A stretch of 64,000 nt of DNA from CAIKNB01 sp964415965 (GTDB lineage Bacteria; Patescibacteriota; Patescibacteriia; 2-12-FULL-60-25), in NCBI GenBank assembly GCA_964415965.1, contig CAYQCK010000001.1, forward strand, positions 711,087-775,086. Reading direction: 5' to 3'. Shown here one piece after another: positions 23,863 through 35,300 of the stretch (position 1 is its first letter; each line of letters begins with the position of its first letter). The position numbers were made by a program, and so were the translations under genes. The notes beneath the pieces are model-generated. The model worked only from the letters and a program-made list of their open reading frames with translations, had not been told where the DNA came from and did no database searches.

Positions 23863-25299
23863 CTAATCCATGAAGGGCAAACGCGCCTGGCCGATGGGCA
23901 CGCGCTTGCGCCGAGGAAAGAACCTGCGTTTTCTCGGCGCCGACTCCACGCCCGGGAAAAGCGGCGGTTGCGACCATTCGGCCGACGGCCGCGGGAACCT
24001 CAGCGGCAGCTGGGCGTCCGGGACGCGGCATCCGTCGTCCGACGCGGCCGCGGAACCACAGGAATTCGGCCGATCGCAGGCGCACAGGCAGAGTTGGCCC
24101 GACGCCTGGACCGCGAACCTCGGGATATCCGGCAGCGCCTGTTGCCGCATGCGGCGGCCGTGGCGCTTGGACGGAACGATGCGCGGCAGATCGCCTTTGA
24201 CCAGCCGCTTGAGGCGCGAGGCATGCTCGCGTGGCGGGAATTCGAGCACGTCCCGGAGCAGCTGAGTGCCAGGCAACGGAAGCTGCTTGACGTCTTCCAT
24301 CCCCGGCTCCCATGACGGCAGCCAGGCGAAGCGGCCAAGCCGTTTCTCAGCCTCCTCCTCGAGCTTGCGCAGCCTGGTGTCGCGCTTGCCGGCCAAACGC
24401 GCGGCGATCAGCAGATAGTCGCGCGACAAGTTGCGCGGCAAGTTGGGCAGCGTGATGAGGACTTGCCAGACCGAATCCGGGATGGCCGTGAACCGGCCGA
24501 ACGGCAAAGCCAACTCCATCTCGCCGGCCAGGCGGTTGCGGAACCTCTGCAGGGCGCTGCGCCAACCGGTGGCAGAAAAGGACCCGACCAGCGCATGCTT
24601 GAACAACCTGCCTTCATCCGGGATCTCCAGCGGCTCCAGCCCACGGTCGGCGCTGTCGAAGACGAGATTCCCGCGCCGGCGCCTGAACTCGTCCAGGTCG
24701 ACGATGCGATAGAGCACGCGCTTGGGCGGATTGAAACGCCGCGGGCGCCCTGACCTGCCGCGGCCGAAACCGATATCCGGTTCGGGCCTGGCCGTCTTCA
24801 CCCCGGGCAGAGACGCTTGGTACTCCTCTTCGCTCTCGCCGGGCGGGATGAAACTCGTGCACAGCGAGGGCAATACTTCGACCCCGCGCTCGGCGTAGAG
24901 CTCGGAACGCGCCGCCGCGGCATCCCACTGGATACGCCGCTGACGGACCCAATGGTTCATCACCGCCGCCTCAGCGACCACGAACACGCGTTCGTCCATG
25001 TACTTCCGGCTGATTGCCTGGCCGAGTTGCCTGGCCTGGCGGTATTTGGCGAATCCGCCATTCGAGGCGAAGAGACGCGCCGAATACTCTGTGTACGCCC
25101 CCTCGAGCCGCATCACCACGCAAGCGCGGCGACTGGCTTCGAAGAGCTTCCCGTCATGGTCCGCGAAAGCTGCGTTCCTGGGATCGAGGCGCGCCCTGTC
25201 CAAGGCCGCCTGCGCTTTGGGGAGGTCGACGACATACCAGGTATTGCGCCGTTTGTGGTGGTTGCGGGTCGGTCGGCTGCTGACTATCCTCTTGCCCAT
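23863..25299 (-). CDS. Hypothetical basic protein
   Basis: A 478-aa protein I cannot place. It has no signal peptide or membrane segment, is very rich in Arg, and carries several short R-R-x-R patches (MGKRIVSSRPTRNHHKRR, GRGRSGRPRRFNPPKR, RKRRFFPRRKR). A small cysteine cluster near residue 400 (LCLCACDRPNSCG) might bind metal. The composition suggests nucleic-acid or polyanion binding, but that is inference. The start follows GGAGGGG at a good distance. Monocistronic, ended by a clear terminator. Confidence 0.65.
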   Translation of the reverse strand: MGKRIVSSRPTRNHHKRRNTWYVVDLPKAQAALDRARLDPRNAAFADHDGKLFEASRRACVVMRLEGAYTEYSARLFASNGGFAKYRQARQLGQAISRKYMDERVFVVAEAAVMNHWVRQRRIQWDAAAARSELYAERGVEVLPSLCTSFIPPGESEEEYQASLPGVKTARPEPDIGFGRGRSGRPRRFNPPKRVLYRIVDLDEFRRRRGNLVFDSADRGLEPLEIPDEGRLFKHALVGSFSATGWRSALQRFRNRLAGEMELALPFGRFTAIPDSVWQVLITLPNLPRNLSRDYLLIAARLAGKRDTRLRKLEEEAEKRLGRFAWLPSWEPGMEDVKQLPLPGTQLLRDVLEFPPREHASRLKRLVKGDLPRIVPSKRHGRRMRQQALPDIPRFAVQASGQLCLCACDRPNSCGSAAASDDGCRVPDAQLPLRFPRPSAEWSQPPLFPGVESAPRKRRFFPRRKRVPIGQARLPFMD

Positions 25300-25364
25300 T
25301 TCCCCTCCGGGATGTGAAAGTACGTGCCTCGAAAATATCCGTTTTCGCCCGGCCGGTCAATACC

Positions 25365-25390
25365 AAACGCCCCCGTCGTTGACGGGGGCG
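25365..25390 (-). terminator. Rho-independent terminator of the LTD surface protein
   Basis: A perfect 10-bp stem CGCCCCCGTC with GACGGGGGCG and a 2-nt loop, with TTTGG following on the minus strand. Confidence 0.8.
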
Positions 25391-25407
25391 CATCCTTTAA
25401 TGCCAGC

Positions 25408-28400
25408 CTACAGGCCCAAATCCGTGGAGATCTTGTCGGCTCCGGCCGTCTGGGCGCCGACGTTGAAGTCGGCGGCCGCCGCGATCGGCGCACCGAAGCT
25501 GTAGTTCACGTAGAAGGCGTCGCTCATATCGTCTATCCGCGTGTTCCAACCGTCGCCGTACAGGGCTTTCGCCAAGGTTTCGGTCTGGATCCAGCGCAGC
25601 TGGCCGCCAAGGGACACGGCGTAGACCTTCGGGTCGGTCGTGAATTTGACCATGCGGACGCCCGGCTTGTAGTGGACGTTGGCGCCGAGCGGGATGCTGG
25701 CGAGCTTGTCGGCCGTCAGGACCGCGACGCCCGAGAAATCGTTGTACCAGGTGAAGTAGACCTTGTCGTTCGGGAAGGCGTGCCGCCGTCCGTCAGTGCC
25801 GATGTAATAGACGGCCGTATCTTCCTGCGTGGTCTTGTCGCCGTCATCCGGGAGTTTGACCAGCGCGTGCACCGCGACGCCGATGTTCGCCAGGTTCTGG
25901 ACGTTCGCGGCCCGGTCTGCATCCTTGCTGTACGTCTGGTAGACCGGAGTGTAGGCGATGTACGTGCTGCCGCCCACGCCACCTCCGCCGGAACCGCCGC
26001 CTCCTCCGCCCGATGACGGGGTGTGGGACGAGCCGAAATACGAGGCCTTGGTCGTGGTGAATGTGCAGAGGCCGGACGAGATGACGCAGGTGCTCGCCCC
26101 CAGGCCGGTCGTGGTCCAACCGCTGGTGAGCGACGACGACCGCTGGATGTTGAGCGTCATGCCGTTAAGCGCGGTCCCGACGCTGACTTTGATGGTTATT
26201 GCCGGGCTGAAAGACAAGCCGAGCCCCGGGATGCCCCACTGCATCACGCCGTCCACCGTCGTGCCGGCCAGGCCTGAGGCCAGCGATGCCGTCACGGACG
26301 CGGCCGCAAGCAAGGTCGCGTCGAAATTGCCTCCGCCGTCCTTGGTGATGACCGTCCCCGCCGGGATGATGATCTGGTGGCTGCCGGCGTTGATCGTGAC
26401 CTGCTCCAGGACCGTCACCGACGGGGTCGAGGTGCTCGGATAGCCGCTCGCGATCTGGAACACGCCCAGGGCGATCAGCGTGCTGATGTTGGCCGCGTCG
26501 ACCGTCTGGGTACTCAGGGTCGTCCGGCCGGAATCGGTGTAGAACGGCCGGTAGACGACCGGATTGGAGACGCCATTGCCCGTACCGGACGGATTGGACG
26601 ACGCGTTGTTCGGTCCGCTGGCGGCATCCCAGTAGTTATATCCTGCGCTGACCGTCGTCGCGCTCTGCAGGGCCAGGGTCGTGTTGCCCGTGAAATTATT
26701 CTGGAAGAATCCGATGTTGCCGCTGCCGCCCGTAAGGTTTGCCCCGTAGTCATTGCCGTTCAAGGCGTTCATCGTCACCGTCCCCGAGGCCGAGTTGACG
26801 AAGAGCAGGCCGGCGTCCGTGTTCCCGACGGCCGACGAGTAGCGGAAATAGTTCGCATTCGAGCTCGAAGCGACGAATCCGTAGTAGCTGCTCTGGACCG
26901 TGCCCGAAGTGAAGTCGAGGGAGCCATAGCCTTCGATGTAGACCGCCGCCTTGCCCGCTCCGGTCGCGCCCTTGGCAGTGATGTCTCCCAGGACCACGCT
27001 ATCGGCCGCCACGGTGATGACGTGGTTGTTCACATTGCTGGCGGCGATGACCGGATGGCTGCCGCCGCCGGTCAACGTCATGGTGCGCGGAATCGTGATG
27101 TTTTCGGTGTAGGTACCGGCCGACGGACGCACCGTGCCGTTGGTGTTGACCAAGTTGATGGCTTCCTGGATTTTGCCGGAGGTATTGACGTAGACCAGCG
27201 AAGAAGAGACGCCCATGATGCTGATTGGCGTGGTCTGCAAGCTGAATGAAGAGACGTTGACGCCGCCGGTTCCGGTCAGGTTCACGCTCTTGTTGATGGT
27301 CAAGGCTTCGGCGTATGAACCGGCCGCCACATTCACCGTCCCTCCGGTCTTCACCGCCGCGAGGGCGTTGGCGATCCTGCCCGAGCCGCTGACGTCGATG
27401 GTCGGGACGTCCAAACCGCTGACCGTGATGGGGTTGGCCGTGAAGGTGAGTTTGGTGGTGGTCGCCGTGCCCGCGCCCGGACCGGTGATGGTCAAACCCT
27501 TGCCGACGGTCACCGTCTCTCCGTAGTTGGCCGTGCCCAGGACGTTCAGCGTCCCGCCGCCGGTCACGCACGCCACGCCGTCGGCGATTTTGCCGCCGGA
27601 GCCGACGTCGACCGTATTGGCCGTGATGCCGCTGCAGTAGATGGGTTGCGAGTTCAGGGTGAACTTATTGACCGTCGGGTTGCCCGTGCCGTTGATGGCC
27701 AGGGGCCGCGCCAGGCTCACGTTCTCGGCGTAGGTCCCGGCCGCAACGTTGATGGTGCCGCTGGCGCCGATGGCGTTGGCCGCGTCGCCGATCTTGCCGG
27801 AACCGCTGACGTCCAAGGTCGGCACGTCGACGCCGCTGATGGTGATGGGATTGGCCGTCAGGACGAACTTGGTCGTGGTCGTCATGCCGGCGCCTTGGCC
27901 GGTAATGGTCAACGATTTGCCGAGGGTGACGGTTTCGCCGAAGTTGGCGCTGTCCAGGATGACCGTCCCGCCCGGCGCCACGGCCGCCACGGCATCAACG
28001 ATGCGTCCCGTGCTGCTGACGGCGGTAGTGGTGGCCGTCAACCCGGAAACGGCGATGGTGCTCGAGGCGAACGTCAGCTTGGTCACCGAGGGCGAGCCGC
28101 TGCCGTTGATGGTGACCGAGGTCGCGACCGTCACGTCCTCGTTGTAGGTGCCGGCCGAAACCAGGATGGTGTCGCCGATATTGGACGAGGTCACCGCGTC
28201 TTTGAGGGTATTGAAGCCTTGGCCCGTGGTCTGGTTCAGGACCTTGAAGGCGCCGAATTCCGTGAAATGGCTCGCATTGAAGCTGAAGGTGCCGCCGCTG
28301 AAACTCAAACCGGTCAATGCCGGATAGGTCGAACTGGTGGACGGGATGATCGTCCCGAGGTCGGTCGCCACCTGGATGTACGGCTGCGACAGGAAGCCGA

Positions 28401-29223
28401 GACCGGTCATGCCGTACATGTCGATGGTCGCCCCCAGGTTCCTCAACTGCTCCGACGTCTGCGCGTCGAAACCGACGAAGGCGTCAGCGAAGCTCATTTT
28501 CGTCCCCAGGTCCTGGAGCAGTGCCTTGGTGTTGTAATCCGTGAAGTTTATGGCGGCCGAGTATGTGATGCGGCCGGTCGAGGTCGTGAAGTAGACCCCG
28601 CTCGCGGCCGAGGGATTGGCGACCGAACCGAGGTTCGTAGTGATGCCGCCGGCGTTGATCTGGGCCACGATCGAAGCGAGGCTCGGGGCCGGCGGACCGT
28701 TGAACCAACCGTAGGTCAGCGGCGTCGAGGACGTATTCCAGGAAGACCCGAGCAGGTCGAAATAGGCCGTGCCGTCGACGGGCGGAAGCGCCACGTGAGG
28801 CTCAGGTCCCGGCGGATCCGTATCGCCGTACGAAACGCTGGCGATCGTGTTGCCCAATTCGTCCTTGAGGGTGACAAGACCGCCGGCGTCGGGAAGCTTC
28901 CCGCTGCCCGTGAACACCAAGATGCCGTGGTCAGGCAGGACACCGGACAGGGTCATGGTGCTGGTCGGCGTCGGATCCATCCGGGTGACCTCGACGATCC
29001 AATGCGTCCCGGACGAGAAATCGAACGTGCTGCTGACTGCGCCCATCAGCTCGATCCATTCCGTGCCGCCCGAGGGGCGCGGATTGAACTCGCTGATGAT
29101 GACGTCGCCGAGGGTGGCGGCGCTCGCTTGTCCTCCTAAGGAAAATAAGCCGAGCGCTCCCAGCGCCAGGCCTAAAAACATGGAGGACGTCTTCAGGCCG
29201 AGGCCCGAAATGTATCTCCGCAT
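25408..29223 (-). CDS. Giant secreted protein: lamin-tail domain, beta-helix repeats
   Basis: About 1,271 aa, exported by a signal peptide (residues 1-36, ending GGQASA). An LTD (lamin-tail) domain follows (GDVIISEFNPRPSGGTEWIEL). The middle consists of repeated units of about 60 residues with the pattern IxGxGxPxVxKFTFxSxPIxxSGxxxxTxDVSGxGxIADAVxAVxxGGTVxVxAGxYxE, reading as a right-handed beta-helix. A Gly/Ser-rich linker (SGGGGGGSGGGGVGG) leads to a C-terminal module with YYIGTDGRRHAFPN, VKFTTDPKVYAVSLGGQLRW and YGDGWNTRI, a module that recurs in surface proteins of CPR bacteria. Probably a surface-layer or adhesion protein; ligand unknown. The start at 29223 is a judgement; in-frame upstream codons exist to 29298. 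Confidence 0.8.
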   Translation of the reverse strand: MRRYISGLGLKTSSMFLGLALGALGLFSLGGQASAATLGDVIISEFNPRPSGGTEWIELMGAVSSTFDFSSGTHWIVEVTRMDPTPTSTMTLSGVLPDHGILVFTGSGKLPDAGGLVTLKDELGNTIASVSYGDTDPPGPEPHVALPPVDGTAYFDLLGSSWNTSSTPLTYGWFNGPPAPSLASIVAQINAGGITTNLGSVANPSAASGVYFTTSTGRITYSAAINFTDYNTKALLQDLGTKMSFADAFVGFDAQTSEQLRNLGATIDMYGMTGLGFLSQPYIQVATDLGTIIPSTSSTYPALTGLSFSGGTFSFNASHFTEFGAFKVLNQTTGQGFNTLKDAVTSSNIGDTILVSAGTYNEDVTVATSVTINGSGSPSVTKLTFASSTIAVSGLTATTTAVSSTGRIVDAVAAVAPGGTVILDSANFGETVTLGKSLTITGQGAGMTTTTKFVLTANPITISGVDVPTLDVSGSGKIGDAANAIGASGTINVAAGTYAENVSLARPLAINGTGNPTVNKFTLNSQPIYCSGITANTVDVGSGGKIADGVACVTGGGTLNVLGTANYGETVTVGKGLTITGPGAGTATTTKLTFTANPITVSGLDVPTIDVSGSGRIANALAAVKTGGTVNVAAGSYAEALTINKSVNLTGTGGVNVSSFSLQTTPISIMGVSSSLVYVNTSGKIQEAINLVNTNGTVRPSAGTYTENITIPRTMTLTGGGSHPVIAASNVNNHVITVAADSVVLGDITAKGATGAGKAAVYIEGYGSLDFTSGTVQSSYYGFVASSSNANYFRYSSAVGNTDAGLLFVNSASGTVTMNALNGNDYGANLTGGSGNIGFFQNNFTGNTTLALQSATTVSAGYNYWDAASGPNNASSNPSGTGNGVSNPVVYRPFYTDSGRTTLSTQTVDAANISTLIALGVFQIASGYPSTSTPSVTVLEQVTINAGSHQIIIPAGTVITKDGGGNFDATLLAAASVTASLASGLAGTTVDGVMQWGIPGLGLSFSPAITIKVSVGTALNGMTLNIQRSSSLTSGWTTTGLGASTCVISSGLCTFTTTKASYFGSSHTPSSGGGGGGSGGGGVGGSTYIAYTPVYQTYSKDADRAANVQNLANIGVAVHALVKLPDDGDKTTQEDTAVYYIGTDGRRHAFPNDKVYFTWYNDFSGVAVLTADKLASIPLGANVHYKPGVRMVKFTTDPKVYAVSLGGQLRWIQTETLAKALYGDGWNTRIDDMSDAFYVNYSFGAPIAAAADFNVGAQTAGADKISTDLGL

Positions 29224-29256
29224 ATATGGGGATAAATGGTTAGTGACGATGGCGGA

Positions 29257-29285
29257 AGTATAGCACATTAACGAATGCACCTGAA
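29257..29285 (-). promoter_or_regulatory. Possible promoter of the LTD surface protein
   Basis: Minus-strand TTCAGG (29285-29280), 17-nt spacer, TATACT (29262-29257), about 33 nt before the chosen ATG. The -10 is perfect at five of six positions, the -35 is weak. Confidence 0.45.
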
Positions 29286-29322
29286 TTTCCGGAGTCAAGC
29301 GCTATTCCGGTTCCAACACACG

Positions 29323-29349
29323 AAAACCCGCCGAGTTCGGCTCGGCGGG
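29323..29349 (-). terminator. Rho-independent terminator of the 2,000-aa protein
   Basis: Stem CCCGCCGAG with CTCGGCGGG, 5-nt loop, then TTTTCG on the minus strand. Confidence 0.85.
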
Positions 29350-29375
29350 CATCTGATTATCCTGACCGTCCAGTC

Positions 29376-32300
29376 CTAAATCTTCACGTACCCCAGCACC
29401 CTGACGATGGACCACTCGAAAGGCGTCTTCGGGACGCGCTTGTACATCGCCTGGTAAATGCGCAGACCCGCCGCCTCTTTCACCATGTCGCGCGGGAAGC
29501 GGATGCGGTAGAGCAGCGTATTCCAGGCGAGGTTCTCCGCGGCGATCTTGAAATCCGGGGCGTGGCCGAAGATGCGGCGGAAGACGGGCAGGACCGTCGC
29601 GACGCGCTGGCGTTCGAGCGTCAGGTTGCGCTTCAGCGGGATCTTGCCGGTGGCGATGCGCTCGACGTCGGTCCAGACGAAGTCGCTGCGGCGCACGGTA
29701 TCCATGTAATCGCGCGAGATGGCCCGGCGTTCGCGCTGCCCGAATTTGATGGTAGCCGTCGAGATGCCGTACTGGATGAAATTCCGGATTGACACGGCCT
29801 GGCTGGCCGACAGCGTCAGGCCGAATTCTTTGGCGTCGGCGTACACCTGCTGCAGGACCAGATCTTCGTCAGCCACGCGTTGCGTCGTCCCGATCTCCCG
29901 GAGCAGCTTCGGCAGGTCGTTCGGATCGAGGACGCCGCCCGAAGCCAGGACGGAAACCGCGGGCCCGGCCGTCGGCGCGGCCGGAACCGCCAGGTTGGTC
30001 ATAGCGCTCACGATTTCGGAAGCTCCGCCGTTCTGGGTGTAATAGATGACGTAGACCGTCTTGGGCCCGTCACCCTCGGTCAGGGTCCAGGTCGCCGTCG
30101 GACCGTAGGCGACCTTGGCCGCACCGGCGAAGTCGGCCGTGTTCGAGATGGCCATGCTGACCGTGTCAGGACCGCCGAAAAGCCTCAGCGAAACCGACGG
30201 CGAAGCAACGGTTTCGGTGCCGTCGTTTATCATGACGCCGAATCCGCCTTCCGGCGCGACCGGAGGCGTCGCCAGCGTGACCGTGGCGGTGTAGGTGGCC
30301 GAAACTCCGCCCGATTGGGTATAGAACCTGACATAGACCGTCTTCTGGCCGTCGCCCGCGGGCAGCGTCCAGTTGGTGGTGGAAGCGTAAGCCACTTGGC
30401 TCGTCCCGGCGAAGTCGGCCGTGTTCGAGATTGACATGCGCGCCGTATTCGAACCGCCGCGGAGCGTCAGCGTGACCGCCGGCGAAGCGACTTTGGCGAC
30501 GCCGCCGTTGATCAGGACGCCGAACCCTTCGGTCGGCGCCGTCGGGGCGCTGGCGTAGGAACCTCCTCCTCCGCCGCCGCCACCTCCGCCCCCTCCCCCG
30601 CCGGTGCTGATGGTGTAGAGGTCCGTCCTCACCGCTGAGAGATTGCCCGCGGCGTCACACGCGGCGGCCTTGAGCGTCAAAGTGGACGAGATGGCGAAGG
30701 CCCCCGCATAGACCGTCCCGGCGCTGCAGCTCGGGGCGCTGCCGTCGGTCGTGTAACGGATGGTCGCCGTGCCGTCATCCGTGGTCAGGGTGACGCTCTG
30801 CGCCGCGGCATAGGTACCGCCGGCCGGACTCGCGCTGGGGATGCCGGGCGCCACGCTGTCGAAAGTCCTGGACAAAGTCAGGGCCGCGGTCGATGTATTG
30901 CCCCAGACGTCCTGGGCGGCGCCGGCCGCGATATCGACCGTCACGGCTCCTTGGCCGCTCGGGGTGACGTTGAAGGTGAAGACGGTGTCAGCCGTCGTGG
31001 TCACGAAAGCCGAAGCCGTGCCGTTTCCGACCGCGATGTCACCCAAGTTGAAGCCGACGACATTCTCGGAGAAGGTCGCGCTGACCGAGAAGGGCGTGCT
31101 GTTGGTCGAGGTCGGGACGGTGGACGACAAGGTCACGGACGGGCGGACGATATCGATGACGTATCCGCTTTCGCTGGCCTGCGTAGCCGGGTTGCCCGCG
31201 ACGTCCGTGGCGTCGACCCTCAGGGTCCCGGACGAGGTGATGGAGATCGCGCAATCCACCTGCGTCGAGCTGGTTTGGGTGCAGGAGAAGGAAGCGTAAC
31301 CGGCCGTGGACGACGCGACCGAGATCGCCGTCGATGAGACGGCCGCGTTGTCGGTGATGCGGATGGTCGTATCAGTGATGGCCGTGCCGGAAACATGGGT
31401 CGGGGCCGTGATGGCGATGACCGGAGCCGTCACATCAGAGGAAATCACGTAGGCATGGCTGGCCTGCGTAGCCGGGTTGCCCGCGGCATCAGTGGCATCA
31501 ACCTTGAGCGTGCCAGAGGAAGTTATATCGATTGTGCAGTCGACCTGGGTCGAGCTGGTTTGGGTGCAGGAGAAGGATGCGTATCCGGCGGTTGATGAAG
31601 CGACCGAGATCGCCGTCGACGAGACGCTCACGTCGTCCGTGACGCGGATGGTCGTATTGGTGATCGTCGTGCCCGACGCGCTGGTCGGCGCCGTGATGCT
31701 GATGACCGGGGCGGTTGTGTCGGATGAAATCACGTAGGCGTGGCTGGCCTGCGTAGCCGGGTTGCCCGCGACGTCCGTGGCGTCGACCTTCAAGGTCCCG
31801 GACGAGGTGATGGAGATCGTGCAGTCGACCTGCGTCGAGCTCGTCTGGACGCAATTGAACGAGGCGTAGCCGGCCGTGGACGACGCGACCGAGATCGCCG
31901 TCGATGAGACGGCCGCATTATCGGTGATGCGGATGGTCGTATCGGTGATCGTCGTGCCCGACGCGCTGGTCGGCGCCGTGATGCTGATGGTCGGCGCCGT
32001 GGCGTCGGAGGAGATCGTGTAACCGGACATGGTGGAGGCCCCAGGATTCCCGGCCAAATCAGTGGCCCTGATGGTCAAATCCCCGCTCGAGGTGATCCAG
32101 ATGGTGCAATCTATCTGGGTCGAGCTGGTCTGGGTGCAAGACAGGTTCGACCAGCCCGCGGTGGAAGAAGCCGCCGACACGGTGGTCGTGGAGATGCCGG
32201 CGTTGTCGGTGATGCGGATGGTCGTGTCGGTGATGGCCGTGCTGGAGGCGGCGGTCGGAGCCGTGAAGCTGACGGTGGGGACCGTGACATCGCCGATGAT

Positions 32301-35300
32301 CCAGTTGATGTTGTTGCCGGCATCGCTGCTGTTGCTGCCGACGACGATGGCCGATGCGTTCGTGTTGTCGCTGTCCTGGACGCTCAGGTACGAGAGGCTG
32401 CGCGTTCCTTGCGGGTCCACGTACCAGCGGTTGCCGGGAGTCGTTGACCGGAGGTTCAGCAGGTTGCCGGCAGCGCCCGCCAATGTCATGACTCCCGAAA
32501 CCGTCTGCGTCGCTCCCGCCTGGAACGTCAGCGTGGCGGCAGCCGTGACCGTCTTGGTCAGATTATTGAATGTCGTCGAGCCGTAGACCGTCTGGCTCGA
32601 CCCGTTGAGGTCTATCGTGCCGCTGCCGGAAAGCGCAGCGCCAACGTTGTTCCAATTGCCGGAAACGTGCAGCGTATGTCCGCCCAACGCCAGCGTCCCG
32701 GCGTTCAAGGTGATGGCCGTCGTGGTGGCATCTCCGCCCAAGGTCAGCACGCCGCCTGGCTTGTTGATGTCCATCATGGCGGACCCGCCCAGGACCAGAC
32801 CGGCCGGCAACGTCACCGAGCGCGACCCCATGAAGGTCAGAGTGCCGTCCGTCGCGGAATATGTCCCGGAGTTGCTCCAGGTGCCTCGCGTGATTATGGT
32901 CCCGCCGGAATGGGTCAAGGTCCCGGAATTCACCAAATCCCCCTGGAAGTCCGTGGTGTGGCCGAGGGTGTTGGTATAGGTGCCGGCATTGGTTGTCGTG
33001 GCCATGACCGTGACCGACAGGTTATTCGCCACGTCGCCTCCGGAGACGATCATCAACTGCCCGCCGAGCGACGCTACGCCGTTGAAGCTGACCGTGCCTC
33101 CGGTGTTGTTGACGAACACGCTGTTGAAGTTCGGTTCCGCACCCACGGCTTGGGCGCCCGTGCCGTTGAACTCAACCCAACCCGTGCCGCCGCTGAAGGT
33201 CCCGTTATCGGTCCAATCGCCGCCGACATATAGGGTATTGGCGCCGATGGCCAAAGTCCCGGCCGTGATGGTCAGATCGTTCACCACGATATCGCTGGCG
33301 AGCGTCGCGGTGCCGCCGGATTTGTTCACGGCGAAATCATGGAAATTCGGTTCGGCGCCGATCGTCTGGGTGCTGGTGCCGTTGATCATGACCAGACCCG
33401 TACCCCCGGCGAACGTGCCGCTGTCGGACCAATCGCCGCCGACATGCAGCGTATTCGCCCCCAGGGCCAGCGTCCCGGCCGCGATCGTCAGGTTATGCGT
33501 CGTCGTCGCGTCGCCCGAGAAGGTGACGGTATTCGAACTGTTCGTCGACAGGTTCCAGAATGTCAGGCCGGAAGGGATGCTCTGCGGGACGTTTCCGGAA
33601 AAGACGATCGTGCCGAATCCCGGACTGAATGAGCCCGAATTGGTCCAAGACTTCTTGATGTTCATCGTGTAGGTATCCCAAGTATTCCCCTGGATGGTGC
33701 CGTTGTTGATGAAATCGTCGTTGAAGGTCAGGGAGCCGGAGTTGAGCGAACCGAACGTGCCGTTGTTGGTGGTCGTGCCGTTGGCGGTGAAGACGTCGCT
33801 CGAGTTCTCCAAGGCGAGCGTACCGAGCGCGGCGATGTTGGACAGGCCGTTGACCGTGAGGTCTGAGCCGTCGACGAGATGCAGGGTCCCCTGGGTCAGG
33901 GTCAGGTCGCCGTTGACGGTGTAGAGCACCGCCGAAGAAGGCCGGACGAACCGGGTGCTGCTGACCGTCAGGTTGTTGAAGGTCAAGGGGATGGCGGAAA
34001 AAATCTTGTGAAGGAAAGCACCGTCAGCCGTACTTGTCGAGAATCTGACCGTGCCGCTGCCGGCCGTGAAAGAGCCCGAGCCGCTAAAATTCCAATCGTT
34101 GCCGATAGTGATGATATTACCTCCGCCAGCGACGAGCGACCCCGTGCTCGTGACCGTATCATCGACGGTCAGATCGTTGCCGATGGTGTCGAACGTAGCC
34201 GAGGAACCGATCTGGAGGCCATTAACCTCGAGCGAGCCGCCCAAGCTGACGGTGTTGGTGCCGTTGGCCGAGATATTGTAGTAGGTCAAGCCGACCGGGA
34301 CAGTCTGGGCCGCGCCGCCTTGGAAATCCACCGTCCCGGTCCCCGGGCTGAAGATGCCCGCATTGGACCAGTCGGCGCCGAGATGCAAGGTACCGGTATC
34401 ACCATGCAGCAAGCCTGGGTTGGTCAGCGTGCCGACGCAGGTCGATGAACCGGAACCGACGTCAAACGTGCCGTTATTGGTCAAGTCGGTGCCGAGCACG
34501 AACCCGCCGCTGACTGAGCCGATATTGCCGTCGTTCGTGACCGAACCGGACAAGGTCACTATGCCCGAAGTCGAAGTCACGGTCGTGCCGCTGCCAATCG
34601 AGGAGAGGCCGCCGACGTTCAATTTATGGCTCTGGGCGGACAACGTGCCTCCGCCCATCGTGTACAGCCTGCCACTGACCGTCACGTCGCCATCCAATAA
34701 AACCGAATTGCCGGACTTGGTCATCTTGAGGATGTAGAACCCGGGTTCCGCCGTCACCGATTGGTCGCCGGCGCCGTTATAGAAATCGACCGTGCCCGAA
34801 CCTCCGTCCAAAGTCCCGTTATCGACCCAGTTGCCTCCGACGTGCAGGGTATTCGACCCTAATGCCAGCGTCCCGGAATTTATGGTCACGCTCCCGGTGG
34901 ACGTGACCTCTCCCGCGAGTGTCGCCGTGCCGCCGGACTTGCTGATCGTGAGGGACTCGAAGTTCGGTTCGGTGTTGATGGCCTGCGCACCGGCTCCGTT
35001 GAAGATCACCGGACCGCTGGGCAAAGCCAGGCTTCCGTTGTCCGTCCAATCGCCGCTGACGTAAAGGCTCGAGCCGTTCATCGTCAGGGTCGAACCCGCA
35101 CCGATGGTCACGTTATTGGCGGAGCCGTCAACCCACATGTCGGTGCTCGTGCCGGCTGGGATCGTCACGTCGTCGGTCGAGGTCGGGACGGCCGCGCAGC
35201 TCCAGTTGGCCGCATCTCCCCAATCGCTGGAGCCGGCGCTCGCGAACGTGCAGCTCGCAGCCGACACCGGCGAACCGGACAGGAGGAACAAAACGAAGGC

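Noticed and set aside
27646..29139. 497-aa and other long open frames antisense to the giant surface genes
   Set aside because: They mirror repetitive Gly/Ser/Thr codons and have unnatural Arg/Gly/Asp composition.
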